Shown in pieces: positions 24,005 through 33,093 of a stretch of DNA of 64,000 bases (position 1 is its first letter; the number at the start of each line of letters is the position of its first letter). The notes under the pieces were generated by a model. The model worked only from the letters and a program-made list of their open reading frames with translations. It did not search any database and was not told the DNA's origin. Source of the stretch: Azorinus chamasolen (lineage: Eukaryota; Mollusca; Bivalvia; Cardiida; Solecurtidae); the NCBI GenBank assembly GCA_963576725.1, contig OY755252.1, positions 45,051,552-45,115,551 on the forward strand, in the 5' to 3' direction. Position numbers and translations under genes: made by a program.

Positions 24005-24034
24005 ATAAAAGGTTCAGCATTGAATAAAGTTCTT
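24005..24034 (+). terminator. Poly(A)-like signals in the large intron without a visible exon
   Basis: AAATAAAAGG and GAATAAAGTTC followed by TTTGAGTTTTATTTTGTTTT. Similar pairs at 23058-23080 and 24757. They lie 2-3 kb before cassette A. Confidence 0.25.
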
Positions 24035-24365
24035 TTCACTATGATGTTTGAGTTTTATTTTGTTTTCATTATGATATTTGGCCTTTACATAAATATTTAG
24101 TTTTGGAAGACACTCCGTAGCAGAGCAACAGATAAATGTGCATATGTGGATACTAAAATAGTCATTTCCCACCATACCCTATGTTACGACCACTCTTTAG
24201 AATCGTCCCTTTGAGACGATTCTAAAGTGGTCACAACACAGTGTTTGGTGGAGAAATATTTTTGAAATGTTTTCATTTAGGCATCTTATCTGGACCTTTG
24301 CTGAAACATTATATTCAGAGACATTTGGGCATATACAATAACATACTACTGGTGTATGTTTAATG

Positions 24366-24500
24366 CCACATACCCACAGAGTCCCAATACATGCATATTA
24401 TCCTAATAAACTATCTTGGGTAGCCATATACCCACAGAGTCCTAAGACATGCATATTATCCTAATATACTATCTTGGGTAGCCAGATACCCCTAGAGTCC
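24366..24500 (+). repeat. 62-bp tandem repeat, about two and a half copies
   Basis: ATACCCACAGAGTCCTAAGA ... ATACTATCTTGGGTAGCC. Confidence 0.85.
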
Positions 24501-25018
24501 TAAAACTTTCATTTTATCCAAATATAACTTAAAAGGTATCCTTGTATCTGTATGATAAATGTTTTCATGGGTTGTTGTAATAGATAATAGGTTGTCTCTG
24601 CTATTCATTATTGTTGCAAACTTCATGTAAGCTATTTGCTATTGTTACACAATGTTACACAATATTTTAACAAAGTAGTTTATATGCCATAGTGTTACAT
24701 GAATGATAAAATGTAACTATTTCCTGGCATACACTGCAAGGCAGTGACAAAGTGTAGAAATAAAAGTGTTAAGGAGATAAAAATGTTTGTTTTTCACTGT
24801 GTATGATATGAATGAATGGATGAAGATTTCTCAAATCGCTTCGTGACATGAACCCTTTACTTGTTTAACCCATTACATCATAGGCTATTTTTAGATCCAA
24901 CCTCGTTGAACAAATCTACCGAAAAGGAGCATTAACTAGAGAAAAGTTTTTTTTTAGAATTTTGTTATTTTGTATAATACATCTGTCGTGGCCAGTATTT
25001 CCTTTGTTTACATGCTGT

Positions 25019-25476
25019 TGGAGGTGTCATTGACAGGAACAATATCGATATACATGTATAATCGATTCACGTTGGTCAATCCAATATGGATACATGTACT
25101 GGTTTCAAAATATTGATACAAATATAGGACAAACTAAATAGAGACCTTTCTGTGGGCTATATTTCTTACAGGTTGGTAACTTCTTACATTCTTCTGAAAG
25201 TGCCGTCTCAATCTGGGTCTGCACTTTTTGCCTCGTGTTACTTCATCTTATTTGTTTACAGTTTGAAAAATAAGATTAAATAACTTTGAAGTGTTGCAGC
25301 ATATAAGCCACAAAGGATATATACAGTATTCTTTGATATAATTTTATTGAAAGTTTTGACTTTTTATACTCAGATGGATGTTACAACTACATATTCGTGT
25401 ATAGAAATTGATATATCGTTGATATTTTTCCATCGATATATCGATACAGAAATTTCCATCAATGACACGTCTCCGT
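25019..25476. mobile_element. Decayed element with GGAGGTGTCATTGA ends and TATCGATA repeats
   Basis: GGAGGTGTCATTGACAGG at the left and ATCAATGACACGTCTCC at the right are inverted. Both subterminal zones carry ATCGATATA motifs. It lies at the start of duplication block A. A related TATCGATA cluster with GAGGTGTAATAATAGG is at 38709-38835. Confidence 0.4.
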
Positions 25477-25549
25477 GCTATTATAAATAATCATCTAGCT
25501 TATATTCATGATGGCTTTATTTCTTAATGAATATTCATGGAGTAAAAGT

Positions 25550-25791
25550 TTAACCCTTTCCCTGTTTTATGTTCCAAATTTCAATATCTACTGGATTTTC
25601 ATGGACAAAATATTTATAATAAAATAAATATCAAAGCCAGTGACTAAGGAAACCTCACATTTCATTAGCTAACAGTGTAAATACTGATCAGATCGCTCTT
25701 TATAATATGAGCCGTCTGATTTGGGTTTATTATCTAGGTCTGATCTGGGTTTGCATGTGTGAAAACGTGTTTATATGATGGAAAGGGTTAA
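25550..25791. mobile_element. TTAA-B MITE of block A
   Basis: TTAACCCTTTCCCTGTTTTA to ATGATGGAAAGGGTTAA. Equivalent copies at about 27693-28031 (block B) and 29383-29793 (block C). Confidence 0.7.
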
Positions 25792-26002
25792 TGAATATTA
25801 ATGAATATATTACAAATTTCTTTATATTGCTGTCAACTTTTGACCCATTACGCCATAGATATGCCTTTCTATGCTTTTGCAAACAGAGTAGACCCAGATG
25901 AGACATCTCATGTAGGAGCCATCTGGTCAGGGTCTGCTCTGTTTGCTCATGATATAGGTACGACTACAGTGTCTGCCATAACAATTGTTTAATCTTGTTA
26001 AT

Positions 26003-26227
26003 TTAACCCTTTCCCTATTCTATGTTCATTACACATTTCAATACTGAATATTCATTAGCAAAAAAGCTATAATGAAATGACTGGAAGGTGGTGCATTATA
26101 GCCATTATAGAAAGTGAAGACACGGATCTTTCAAATTCTATTAGCAAACAGAGGAGACCCAGATCAGACGGCTCCTCTAGGATATATCGTTGATATTTTT
26201 CCACGTTTATATGAGGGAAAGGGTTAG
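26003..26227. mobile_element. TTAA-B MITE with a patched palindrome, before cassette A
   Basis: TTAACCCTTTCCCTATTCTA to ATGAGGGAAAGGGTTA. After GGCTCCTCTAG the right half of the palindrome is missing; instead there are 23 bases identical to 25410-25432. It ends about 67 bases before the cassette A acceptor. Confidence 0.75.
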
Positions 26228-26293
26228 ATGATCTTGCATGAATATTCAACATGGAAAGGGTGAAGTCACACGAGAACCTTCTTCCTCTTTCAG

Positions 26294-26619
26294 ATTCTTT
26301 TAACAAAGCAAATCACATACCAAAAAGGCCATCGGAATTTGTTCAGGGCGATATTTGTGAAGATATAGATGTTGCAGATATTACGGAATTATTACCCATT
26401 GAAGACAACCCATTTGATTATTCGGATCTAAAAAACCATGTGTGTAGCGTTTGTGGGAAACTATTTAAGGACCAGTGGAAATTGGACACACACCTTCGTG
26501 TCCATACCGGCGAGAGGCCATTTAAATGTGTACACTGTCACAAAAGATTTAAGAGCAAAGGGAATCTTAAAAGTCATCTTATTATCCACATGCGGCCTGT
26601 CCCATTTGCAAATAGATAA
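26294..26619 (+). CDS. Cassette A: alternative terminal exon with two C2H2 fingers
   Basis: Acceptor CCTCTTTCAG, then phase 1 (split codon A|AT, Asn330), 107 further residues and a TAA at 26617-26619; the spliced protein would be about 437 residues. An acidic stretch ([17 protein letters not shown]) precedes finger 1 CSVC...HLRVH and finger 2 CVHC...HLIIH, both C-x2-C-x12-H-x3-H, joined by TGERPFK. Inferred helix residues at -1,2,3,6 are D,W,K,T for finger 1 and S,G,N,S for finger 2. It lacks two residues before finger 1 that B and C have. The stretch upstream of the acceptor (26228-26293) is shared with B and C, but its former TTAA reads TGAA. First unit of a three-fold tandem duplication. 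Confidence 0.87.
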
Positions 26620-26705
26620 TATGTCAATTTTTATAACTTTACCCTGTTGTGAGTTTGTCAGTTAATTCAAATATTTTCAAATGTTTTCCCATAATTTGCA
26701 AATTA

Positions 26706-26905
26706 AAGGAGGATATTGATATTGGTGGACTGGTTAGTGATATTGGTGAACTGAATAGTGATATTGGTGGACTGGATAGTGATATAATAATAATAATGAT
26801 AATAATAATAATAATAATAATGACTTTATTTAACGAGGCTACACATTTAGGTAAGCCCAATCTTCCACGTGGTGAACTGGATAGTGATATTGGTGAACTG
26901 GTTAT
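26706..26905 (+). repeat. 21-bp minisatellite with embedded ATA/ATG triplet run, 3' of cassette A
   Basis: A unit like GATATTGGTGAACTGGATAGT repeats at 26713-26785 and again at 26870-26905. Between them lie a (TAA/TGA)n run (26785-26822) and a short unique piece (TTTATTTAACGAGGCTACAC). The equivalent places after B (28970) and C (30915) have only one or two units, so the expansion is specific to block A. The insert probably broke an expanding array. Confidence 0.7.
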
Positions 26906-26975
26906 GTTGAATGATAATCCACCCAGTAAATATAAAGAGGTTTATGTAGAAGCTGAGGCAAGTATTTGCCAAAAT

Positions 26976-27160
26976 TGAGAAATACAGAGCTACAGATAAC
27001 GACGTGAACCCAGATATTAAAATCCTCATTTCTCCGCCAAACCTTACTTTGTGCCCACTCTTTAGAATCGCCTTTTAGAGATTATTCTAAATAGTGGTCA
27101 CTGAGTATAGGGTTTGGTGTAGAAGTAAAGGAGTTATTCTTGAAAATGTTTTAACCATTA
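26976..27160. mobile_element. hAT6 MITE copies in the 3' flanks of cassettes A, B and C (this is copy A)
   Basis: Begins TACAGAGCTACAGATAAC and ends near GAAAATGTTTTAA. Equivalent copies lie at 29065-29260 (B) and 31018-31175 (C), so the insertion predates the triplication. In the B and C copies the right arm reads AAATAAAGGAG followed by a T-rich stretch, a possible poly(A) signal for those cassettes; in copy A the same site reads AAGTAAAGG. Confidence 0.65.
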
Positions 27161-27227
27161 TTCATACATATTGACGATTCTGTAAAAGTCACTTTGTGAA
27201 ACCATTGTGATGAATAGAGCATTTGCT

Positions 27228-27228
27228 C
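27228..27228 (+). other. Junction: hAT6 element inserted in the palindrome of a TTAA-C MITE
   Basis: The MITE text GAGCATTTGCTCC is interrupted here and resumes as TGCTCCACTGAGGAGC at 27422. The six bases TGCTCC occur on both sides of the hAT6 element, the expected target duplication. Confidence 0.7.
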
Positions 27229-27420
27229 CCAGAGGTCCAGATAAGATGCGTAAATTAAAACATTTTCACGAATAACTTTTTATTTCTCCACCAAACCCCA
27301 TGTTGTGACCACTCTTTAGAATCGTCTCTTTGAGATGATTCTAAAGAGTGGTCACAACATACGGTTTGGTGGAGAAATAACGATTTTAGTATTTGAGTAC
27401 GCACTGTTATCTGTAGCTCT
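27229..27420. mobile_element. hAT6 MITE with 6-bp target duplication (TGCTCC)
   Basis: Family description: palindromic, about 155-195 bp, outer ends CAGAGSTCCAGATAAGATGC and its complement CGCACCTTTATCTGTAGCTC-TG, inner arms CTCCACCAAACCCTATGTTG and AACATAGGGTTTGGTGGAG, centre AGAATCGTCTCTTTGAGACG. CAGRG...CYCTG ends are typical of hAT elements, which usually duplicate 8 bp; here the duplications are 6 bp in several independent copies. No transposase is present. This copy sits inside a TTAA-C MITE. Confidence 0.75.
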
Positions 27421-27872
27421 GTGCTCCACTGAGGAGCAAATGCTCTATTTATCATAATGGTTTCAAAAGTTCACAATTTTGAAAAATTCCGTTTCTCTAG
27501 TAAATGCTCCTTTTTGGTAGATTTAAGCAAATATGTTGAATCTAAAAATAGCCTATGCGGGAATGGGTTAATTTAAGCATATTATCTGTTTCTATATTTC
27601 TGCCATGGCCTATATTTCTTTGTTCACATGCTATTAGATAGTCACTAACTTATGTTCATGATGACTTTATTTCTTACATGAATGTTCACTATTTTCACCC
27701 TTTCCCTGTTTTATGTTTATTCCAAATTTCAATACCTACTAGATGTATTCATGGCCAAAATAGTTATAATGAAATATTGAAGGTGGAAGTCGTTGTAGCC
27801 ATTTTAGACTGTAAAGAAACATTTATCACATTCCATTAGCTAACACAACAGACTCTGATCAGACTGGTCTTA

Positions 27873-27978
27873 AAGGGGCCGTCTGGTTTGGGTTTGTTAT
27901 AAGGGCCGGGCCGTCTGGTTTGGGTTTGTTATAAGGGCCGGGCCGTCTGGTTTGGGTTTATTATAGGGGCTGTCCGAT
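27873..27978 (+). repeat. About 33-bp repeat inside the TTAA-B MITE of block B
   Basis: GGGCCGTCTGGTTTGGGTTT + GTTATAAGGGCC, three copies, absent from blocks A and C. Confidence 0.85.
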
Positions 27979-28110
27979 TGTGGTAAAATGCAAAGGCATG
28001 AAAAAACCTTTATATCAAGAAATGGGTTAATGAATATTTGCAAACTTTCTTTACATAACGGAGAACATTTATCCCATTACTCCATAGATATACCTTTCTA
28101 CGCTTTTGCA

Positions 28111-28339
28111 TTAACCCATTCCCACTTAGGCTATTTTTAGACCTAACCTCTTCGATTAAATCTACCAAAAAGGAGCATTAACTAGAGAAAAGGAAACTTT
28201 CAGAATTGTGTAGTTTTGAAACTATTGTGTTAAATAGAGCATTTGCTCCTGTGGAGCAAATGCTCTATTTATCACAATGGTTTCACAAAGTGACTTTTAC
28301 AGAAGCGTCAAAAGGCGTCAATATGCGGGAATGGGTTAA
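28111..28339. mobile_element. TTAA-C MITE inserted in a TTAA-A MITE of block B
   Basis: TTAA at 28111-28114 and 28336-28339. The host TTAA-A text CGCTTTTGCA is cut here and resumes as CAGAGTAGACCCAGATGAGA; blocks A and C are uninterrupted at this place, so the insertion followed the triplication. Confidence 0.8.
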
Positions 28340-28516
28340 CAGAGTAGACCCAGATGAGACATCTGTAGGAGCCATCTGGTCAGGGTCTGCTCTGTTTGCT
28401 TATGATATAAGTATGACTACAGTGTCTGCCATAACAATCTAATTAATTAATTTTAATCTAGTTAATATTGATGATCTTGCATGAATATTTAACATGGAAA
28501 GGGTTAAGTTACATGA

Positions 28517-28870
<354 letters not shown>

Positions 28871-29526
28871 TACATCATATTTTATAACTTTACCCTGTTG
28901 TGAGTTTGTCAATTAGTTCAAATATGTTCAAATGTTTTCCCATAATTTGCAAATTAAAGGAGGATAGTGATATTGGTGAACTGGTTCTGTTGAATGATAA
29001 TCAACCCAGTAACTAAAGATGTTTATGCAGAAGCAGAGGAAAGTGTTTGCCAAAATTGAGAAATACAGAGCTACAGATAATGGTGCGTACCCAGATACTA
29101 AAATCGGTCATTTCTCCACAAAACCCTTTACTGTGACCACTCTTTAGAAATGTCTCTTCGAGATGATTCTAAAATGTAGTCACAGTGTAGGGTTTGGAGG
29201 AGAAATAAAGGAGTTGTTCTTGAAAATGTTTTAATTGATGCATCTTTTAAATCTGGAGCTCTGTCTGTTCTTATATTTCTGCCATGGATGGCCGATATTT
29301 CTTTGTTCACATACTATTGTAAATATTCATCTTCCTTATATTCCTGATGACTTTGTTTCTTACATGAATGTTCAGTATTTTCACCCTTTCCCTGTTCTAT
29401 GTTTTTTGAATAACTACTGAATAATCAAGGACAAAATAGTTATAATGAAATCTGGAAGATGGAACATTGTAGCCATTTTAGACTGCACGATGAAACATTT
29501 ATCACATTCCATTATCTAACAGATCA

Positions 29527-29704
29527 GGGTCCATGCTTATAAAGCTTTTAGTTGAGTCTGAGTTTCATTCTCAAGCTTTTGATTGGTTAGATTTGAGTTC
29601 TCAAGCTTTTGATTGGTCATATTTGAGCCAGAGGCTCAAATCTGACCAATCAAAAGCTTGAGAACGTACTCAGACTCAACTAAAAGTTTTATAAGCATGG
29701 ACCC
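29527..29704. mobile_element. Hairpin element, GGGTCCATGC ends
   Basis: A nearly perfect palindrome: GGGTCCATGCTTATAAAGCT ... AGTTTTATAAGCATGGACCC, inner repeats TCTCAAGCTTTTGATTGGT, centre GAGCCAGAGGCTC. It interrupts a TTAA-B MITE in block C (…CAGATCA| |AGACCCTGATC…). Further copies at 49687-49838 and 57783-57930. No clear target duplication. Confidence 0.7.
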
Positions 29705-30236
29705 AGACCCTGATCAGTTTGCTGTTACAGGGCTTGTTATGGGTGAAATGCAATATGCATGAAAAAAAAGTGTTTATATGAAGGAACAGGTTAATGAATA
29801 TATTACAAATTTTCTTTACATAACATAACTTTTAACCCATTACTCCATAGATATGCCTTTCTATGCTTTTGCATTTACAAAGTAGACCCAGATCAGAAAT
29901 CCTCCTTTAGGAGCCATCTGGTCAGGGCATGCTGTGTTTGCTTATGATAGGTATGGTTACAGTTTCTGCCATAACAATTGATTTATTTAACCCTTTCCTC
30001 CATAGGCTATTTTTAGATCCAACTTCTACAAATAAATCAACCGAAAACGAGTATTTACTAGAGAAAAGGAAAAATTTAGAATTGTGAAGTTTTGAAACCA
30101 TTGTGATAAATAGAGTATTTGCTCCTATAGGACTCCTAAAGGGACTTTTACAGAGGGTAGAAAGGCATAGTTATGGTGGAAATAGTTACTCGAATTGATA
30201 TAGATGATCTTTCATGAATATTCAACATGGAAAAGG

Positions 30237-30455
30237 TTAACCCTTTACCTCATGGACTAATTTTAGACCCAACCTCTTTGAATAAATCTGCCGAAAAGGA
30301 ACATTAACTAGAGAAAAGGAAAATTTTAGAATTTTGTAGTACGAAACCAGTGTGATAAATAGAGCATTTGCTCCCATAGGAGCAAATGCTCTATTTATCA
30401 CAATGGTTTCACAAGGTGATTTTTACAGAGTAGTCAATATGAGGGAATGGGTTAA
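30237..30455. mobile_element. TTAA-C MITE 31 bases upstream of cassette C
   Basis: TTAA at 30237-30240 and 30452-30455. Block B shows the empty site, GGAAAGGGTTAAGTTACATG, at 28496-28515; block C reads GGAAAAGGTTAA, then the element, then TTAAGTTGCATAAG. This is a paralogous empty-site proof that TTAA is the duplicated target. After the right TTAA only 31 bases of original intron remain before the exon. Confidence 0.85.
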
Positions 30456-30486
30456 GTTGCATAAGAACCTTCACTTCCTATTTCAG

Positions 30487-30818
30487 ACTCTTTTAAAAAA
30501 GCAAATCACACACCAAAAAGGCCATCAGAATTTGTTGAGGGCGATGTTTGTGAAGACATAGATGATGCAGATATTACAGAATTATTACCCATTGAATACA
30601 ACCCATTTGACTATTCGGATTTAAATGTAAAAAAGCATGTGTGTACCTTGTGCGGGAAACCATTTAAGGACAAGTGGAAATTGGAAACACACTTTCGTGT
30701 CCATACCGGCGAGAGGCCATTTGAATGTGAACTCTGCCACAAAAGATTTCAGACCAAAGGGAATCTTAAAAATCACATTTTTACTCACAGGAGACCTGCC
30801 CCATTTACAAATAGATAA
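30487..30818 (+). CDS. Cassette C: alternative terminal exon with two C2H2 fingers
   Basis: Acceptor CTATTTCAG, split codon A|AC, 109 residues, TAA at 30816-30818; about 439 residues when spliced. Fingers CTLC...HFRVH and CELC...HIFTH with linker TGERPFE. The finger 1 helix is DKWKLETH and the finger 2 helix QTKGNLKNH, so finger 2 differs from A and B at -1 and 6. Of the three duplicated units this exon is the most changed, yet its frame is intact. A TTAA-C MITE sits directly upstream; its right TTAA ends 31 bases before the exon, at the TTAA that is still empty in B. Confidence 0.85.
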
Positions 30819-31205
30819 TAATTATGTCAATTGTTATAACTTGACCTTGCTGTGAGTTTGTCAGTTAATTCAAATATTTTCAAATGTTTTCCCATAATTT
30901 GCAAATTAAAGGATGTTAGTGATATTGGTGAACTGGTTATGTTGAATGATAATCAACCCAGAAAATATAAAGAGGTTTATGCTGAAGCAGAGGAAAGTGT
31001 TTGCCAAAATTGAGAAATACAGAGCTACAGATAATGGTGCGTACCCCGATACTAAAATCGTCATTTCTCTTTGAGACAATCCTAAAGAGTGGTCACATTA
31101 TAGGGTTTGGTGGAAAAATAAAGGAGCTTTTGTTGAAAATGTTTTAATGTACGCATCTTATCTGGACCTGTCTACATAGCAGTATCATCTGGCTTCCTTT
31201 TTCAG

Positions 31206-31573
31206 ACAATGGTCAGAGATCAGTCGACGTTGTGGACAGAACAACACATGGGAACAATATAGGCCTGTATCACTTACAAAATGCTTTCCTTCCTGATCAG
31301 TTGATGTCACAAATGTTTGAACCAACCTCAAATCCTCTCTCCACACATGGTGTAAATATGTCTAACACCTCAGCCAATGATGCTTTAAAGAGTGGTCATG
31401 GATTCAGAATGTTTCAGTGCAATGTTTGTGGCAAGTTTTGCGGAACAAAATGGAAGCTGGATACCCATTTTCGAATTCACTCTGGAGAAAAACCATTTGA
31501 ATGTGCAGTCTGTCATAAAAGGTTTAATGCCAAGGGGAATCTGAAAACTCATATGCTGACACATTTAAAGTGA
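31206..31573 (+). CDS. Cassette D: alternative terminal exon with two C2H2 fingers and long N-terminal extension
   Basis: Acceptor TTCCTTTTTCAG, split codon A|AC, 121 residues, TGA at 31571-31573; about 451 residues when spliced, the longest tail. About 68 residues without a recognised domain precede the fingers CNVC...HFRIH and CAVC...HMLTH, linker SGEKPFE. The helices KWKLDTH and KGNLKTH group it with A-C, so it is an older paralogue of that set. In finger 1 the usual core Phe is Cys (GKFC), an oddity that may alter folding or be compensated by the neighbouring Phe. Only about 390 bases separate C's stop from D's acceptor. Confidence 0.87.
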
Positions 31574-31624
31574 TGATCTGTCAAGTTTTCAGTTCTTTCA
31601 GAGTGGAATAACCCACCAGACTGT

Positions 31625-31891
31625 TTAACCCATTCCCTCATATTGACGCCTTTTGATGCCTCTTTAAAAGTCATTTGTTGAAACCATTGTGATAAATTGA
31701 GCATTTGCTCTTTAGGAGCAAATTAATGCTCTTTTTATCACAATGGTTTCATAACTACACAATTCTAAAGTTTTCCTTTTCTCTAGTAAATGCTCCTTTT
31801 CTGCAGATTTATTAGATAGGTTGGATCTAAAATAGCCTATGATCTAAAAATAGCCTATGATCTAAAAATAACCTATGAGGGAATGGGCTAA
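31625..31891. mobile_element. TTAA-C MITE in the 3' flank of cassette D
   Basis: TTAACCCATTCCCTCATATT, 50 bases after D's stop, to GAGGGAATGGGCTAA. The segment GATCTAAAAATAGCCTAT is repeated three times near the right end. Confidence 0.75.
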
Positions 31892-32669
31892 CTCTTTCTA
31901 CCCTGAATTATCTGAGTGGAATAGCCCAACATGCTTGACAAACAGTGGAAGAGCCCTCTGATCTGTGTCTACACTGTTGGCAAATGAAAGTGCATGTGTC
32001 TCCCTAGTTGAAAGGGTTAGCTATAGAGAACTCGGTATGAAAGACTTGAACATACATCCATGCCAAAGGATTTTGAATGACAAACAGTGCAGACCGTGAT
32101 GAGAGCCATCATGAATGCAAAACTGACCAGGAATGTGAGTTGTCTTGGTAGGCCTATGTCTGTTAGCATTTGAACTCTGCACAATAAGTAATTGTAAATA
32201 CATAATTATACTGTTGATTGCTACAAATATTTAACCCATTCCCAGTTCTATAGTTTATCCAATTTTATTCAGTAGGTATTGAAATTTGTAATAAACATAG
32301 AACAGAGAAAGGGTTAACGGCCTTGTGAACAAGGGCATTTGACCATAATAGAAACTGTAGAATCAGATATATAATATCATAAGCAAGCAAGTGAATGACT
32401 TGTGAAGAATAAGTTTGATGTTAACCTTTTCCCTGTTCTATATTTTTCCCAAATTTCTACACCTACTGAATGTTCATGGAAAAAACAGTTATGAAATACA
32501 GAAGATGGAACAGTGTAGCCATTTTAGAAACTGATCTATCAAATTCCATCAACAAACAGTGCAGACCCTGATCAGACTGCAGACCCTGATCAGACTGCAG
32601 ACCCTTATCAGACTGCTCCTATAGGGTCAGAGTGTGCTTTGTTTGCAAATTTGTATGATCGAAAAGGTT

Positions 32670-32675
32670 AATAAA
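32670..32675 (+). terminator. Candidate poly(A) signal for cassette D
   Basis: AATAAA formed by the right end of a TTAA-B MITE (GGTTAATAAAG), about 1.1 kb after D's stop. Confidence 0.3.
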
Positions 32676-32828
32676 GTATTGATGTCACCAATGTTGCATT
32701 TTATTTCCATATGTGTTTGAGATATATCACAATATTTGTTCTTGAACAAGAAACTACGAGAGGCAATGTAAACTTTTGTTATTGATTCACAAATGTGGTT
32801 AACGATAAAAGTTGTTCAGGAAGTCTGT

Positions 32829-33046
32829 TTAACCGCTTTCCCTGTTCAGTATTCATGTAAGAAATGATGGGATCACAAATATTTATTATCTGAAATTTTA
32901 CTATATATAAATTTTTCAGATCTATATCGTGTCTAAACAGCAACTCTAGCAGACCCTGATCAGACAGCTCTTATAGGAGCCACATGATCTGGGTCTACTC
33001 TGTTTGCAAATGCATGAAATTGTGTTTATATGAAGGAAAGGGTTAA
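32829..33046. mobile_element. TTAA-type MITE just outside the left 4.3-kb element
   Basis: TTAACCGCTTTCCCTGTTCA to TATGAAGGAAAGGGTTAA. Neighbouring copies: a short deletion form at 32231-32316 and TTAA-B at 32420-32672, the latter with the palindrome's CAGACCCTGATCAGACTG tripled (32560-32612). Confidence 0.7.
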
Positions 33047-33093
33047 AATGGTCCTAGCGGTACCAGTACAATCTTTATTAGATATTTTCAAGA

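Larger units (their letters stand above)
13181..26293 (+). other. Large intron between the common part and cassette A
   Basis: About 13 kb made mainly of TTAA-A/B/C, hAT6 and pogo-like MITEs. Stretches without recognised features: 18050-18612, 20631-21154, 21364-21930, 22841-23514, 24501-24864. No further two-finger exon was found on either strand. Confidence 0.6.

Noticed and set aside
26438..26665. Alternative-frame proteins over cassettes A, C, E and I (26438, 30637, 42800, 55839 and antisense frames)
   Set aside because: Shadows of the finger exons; the real frame has paired Cys and His and matches the splice phase.
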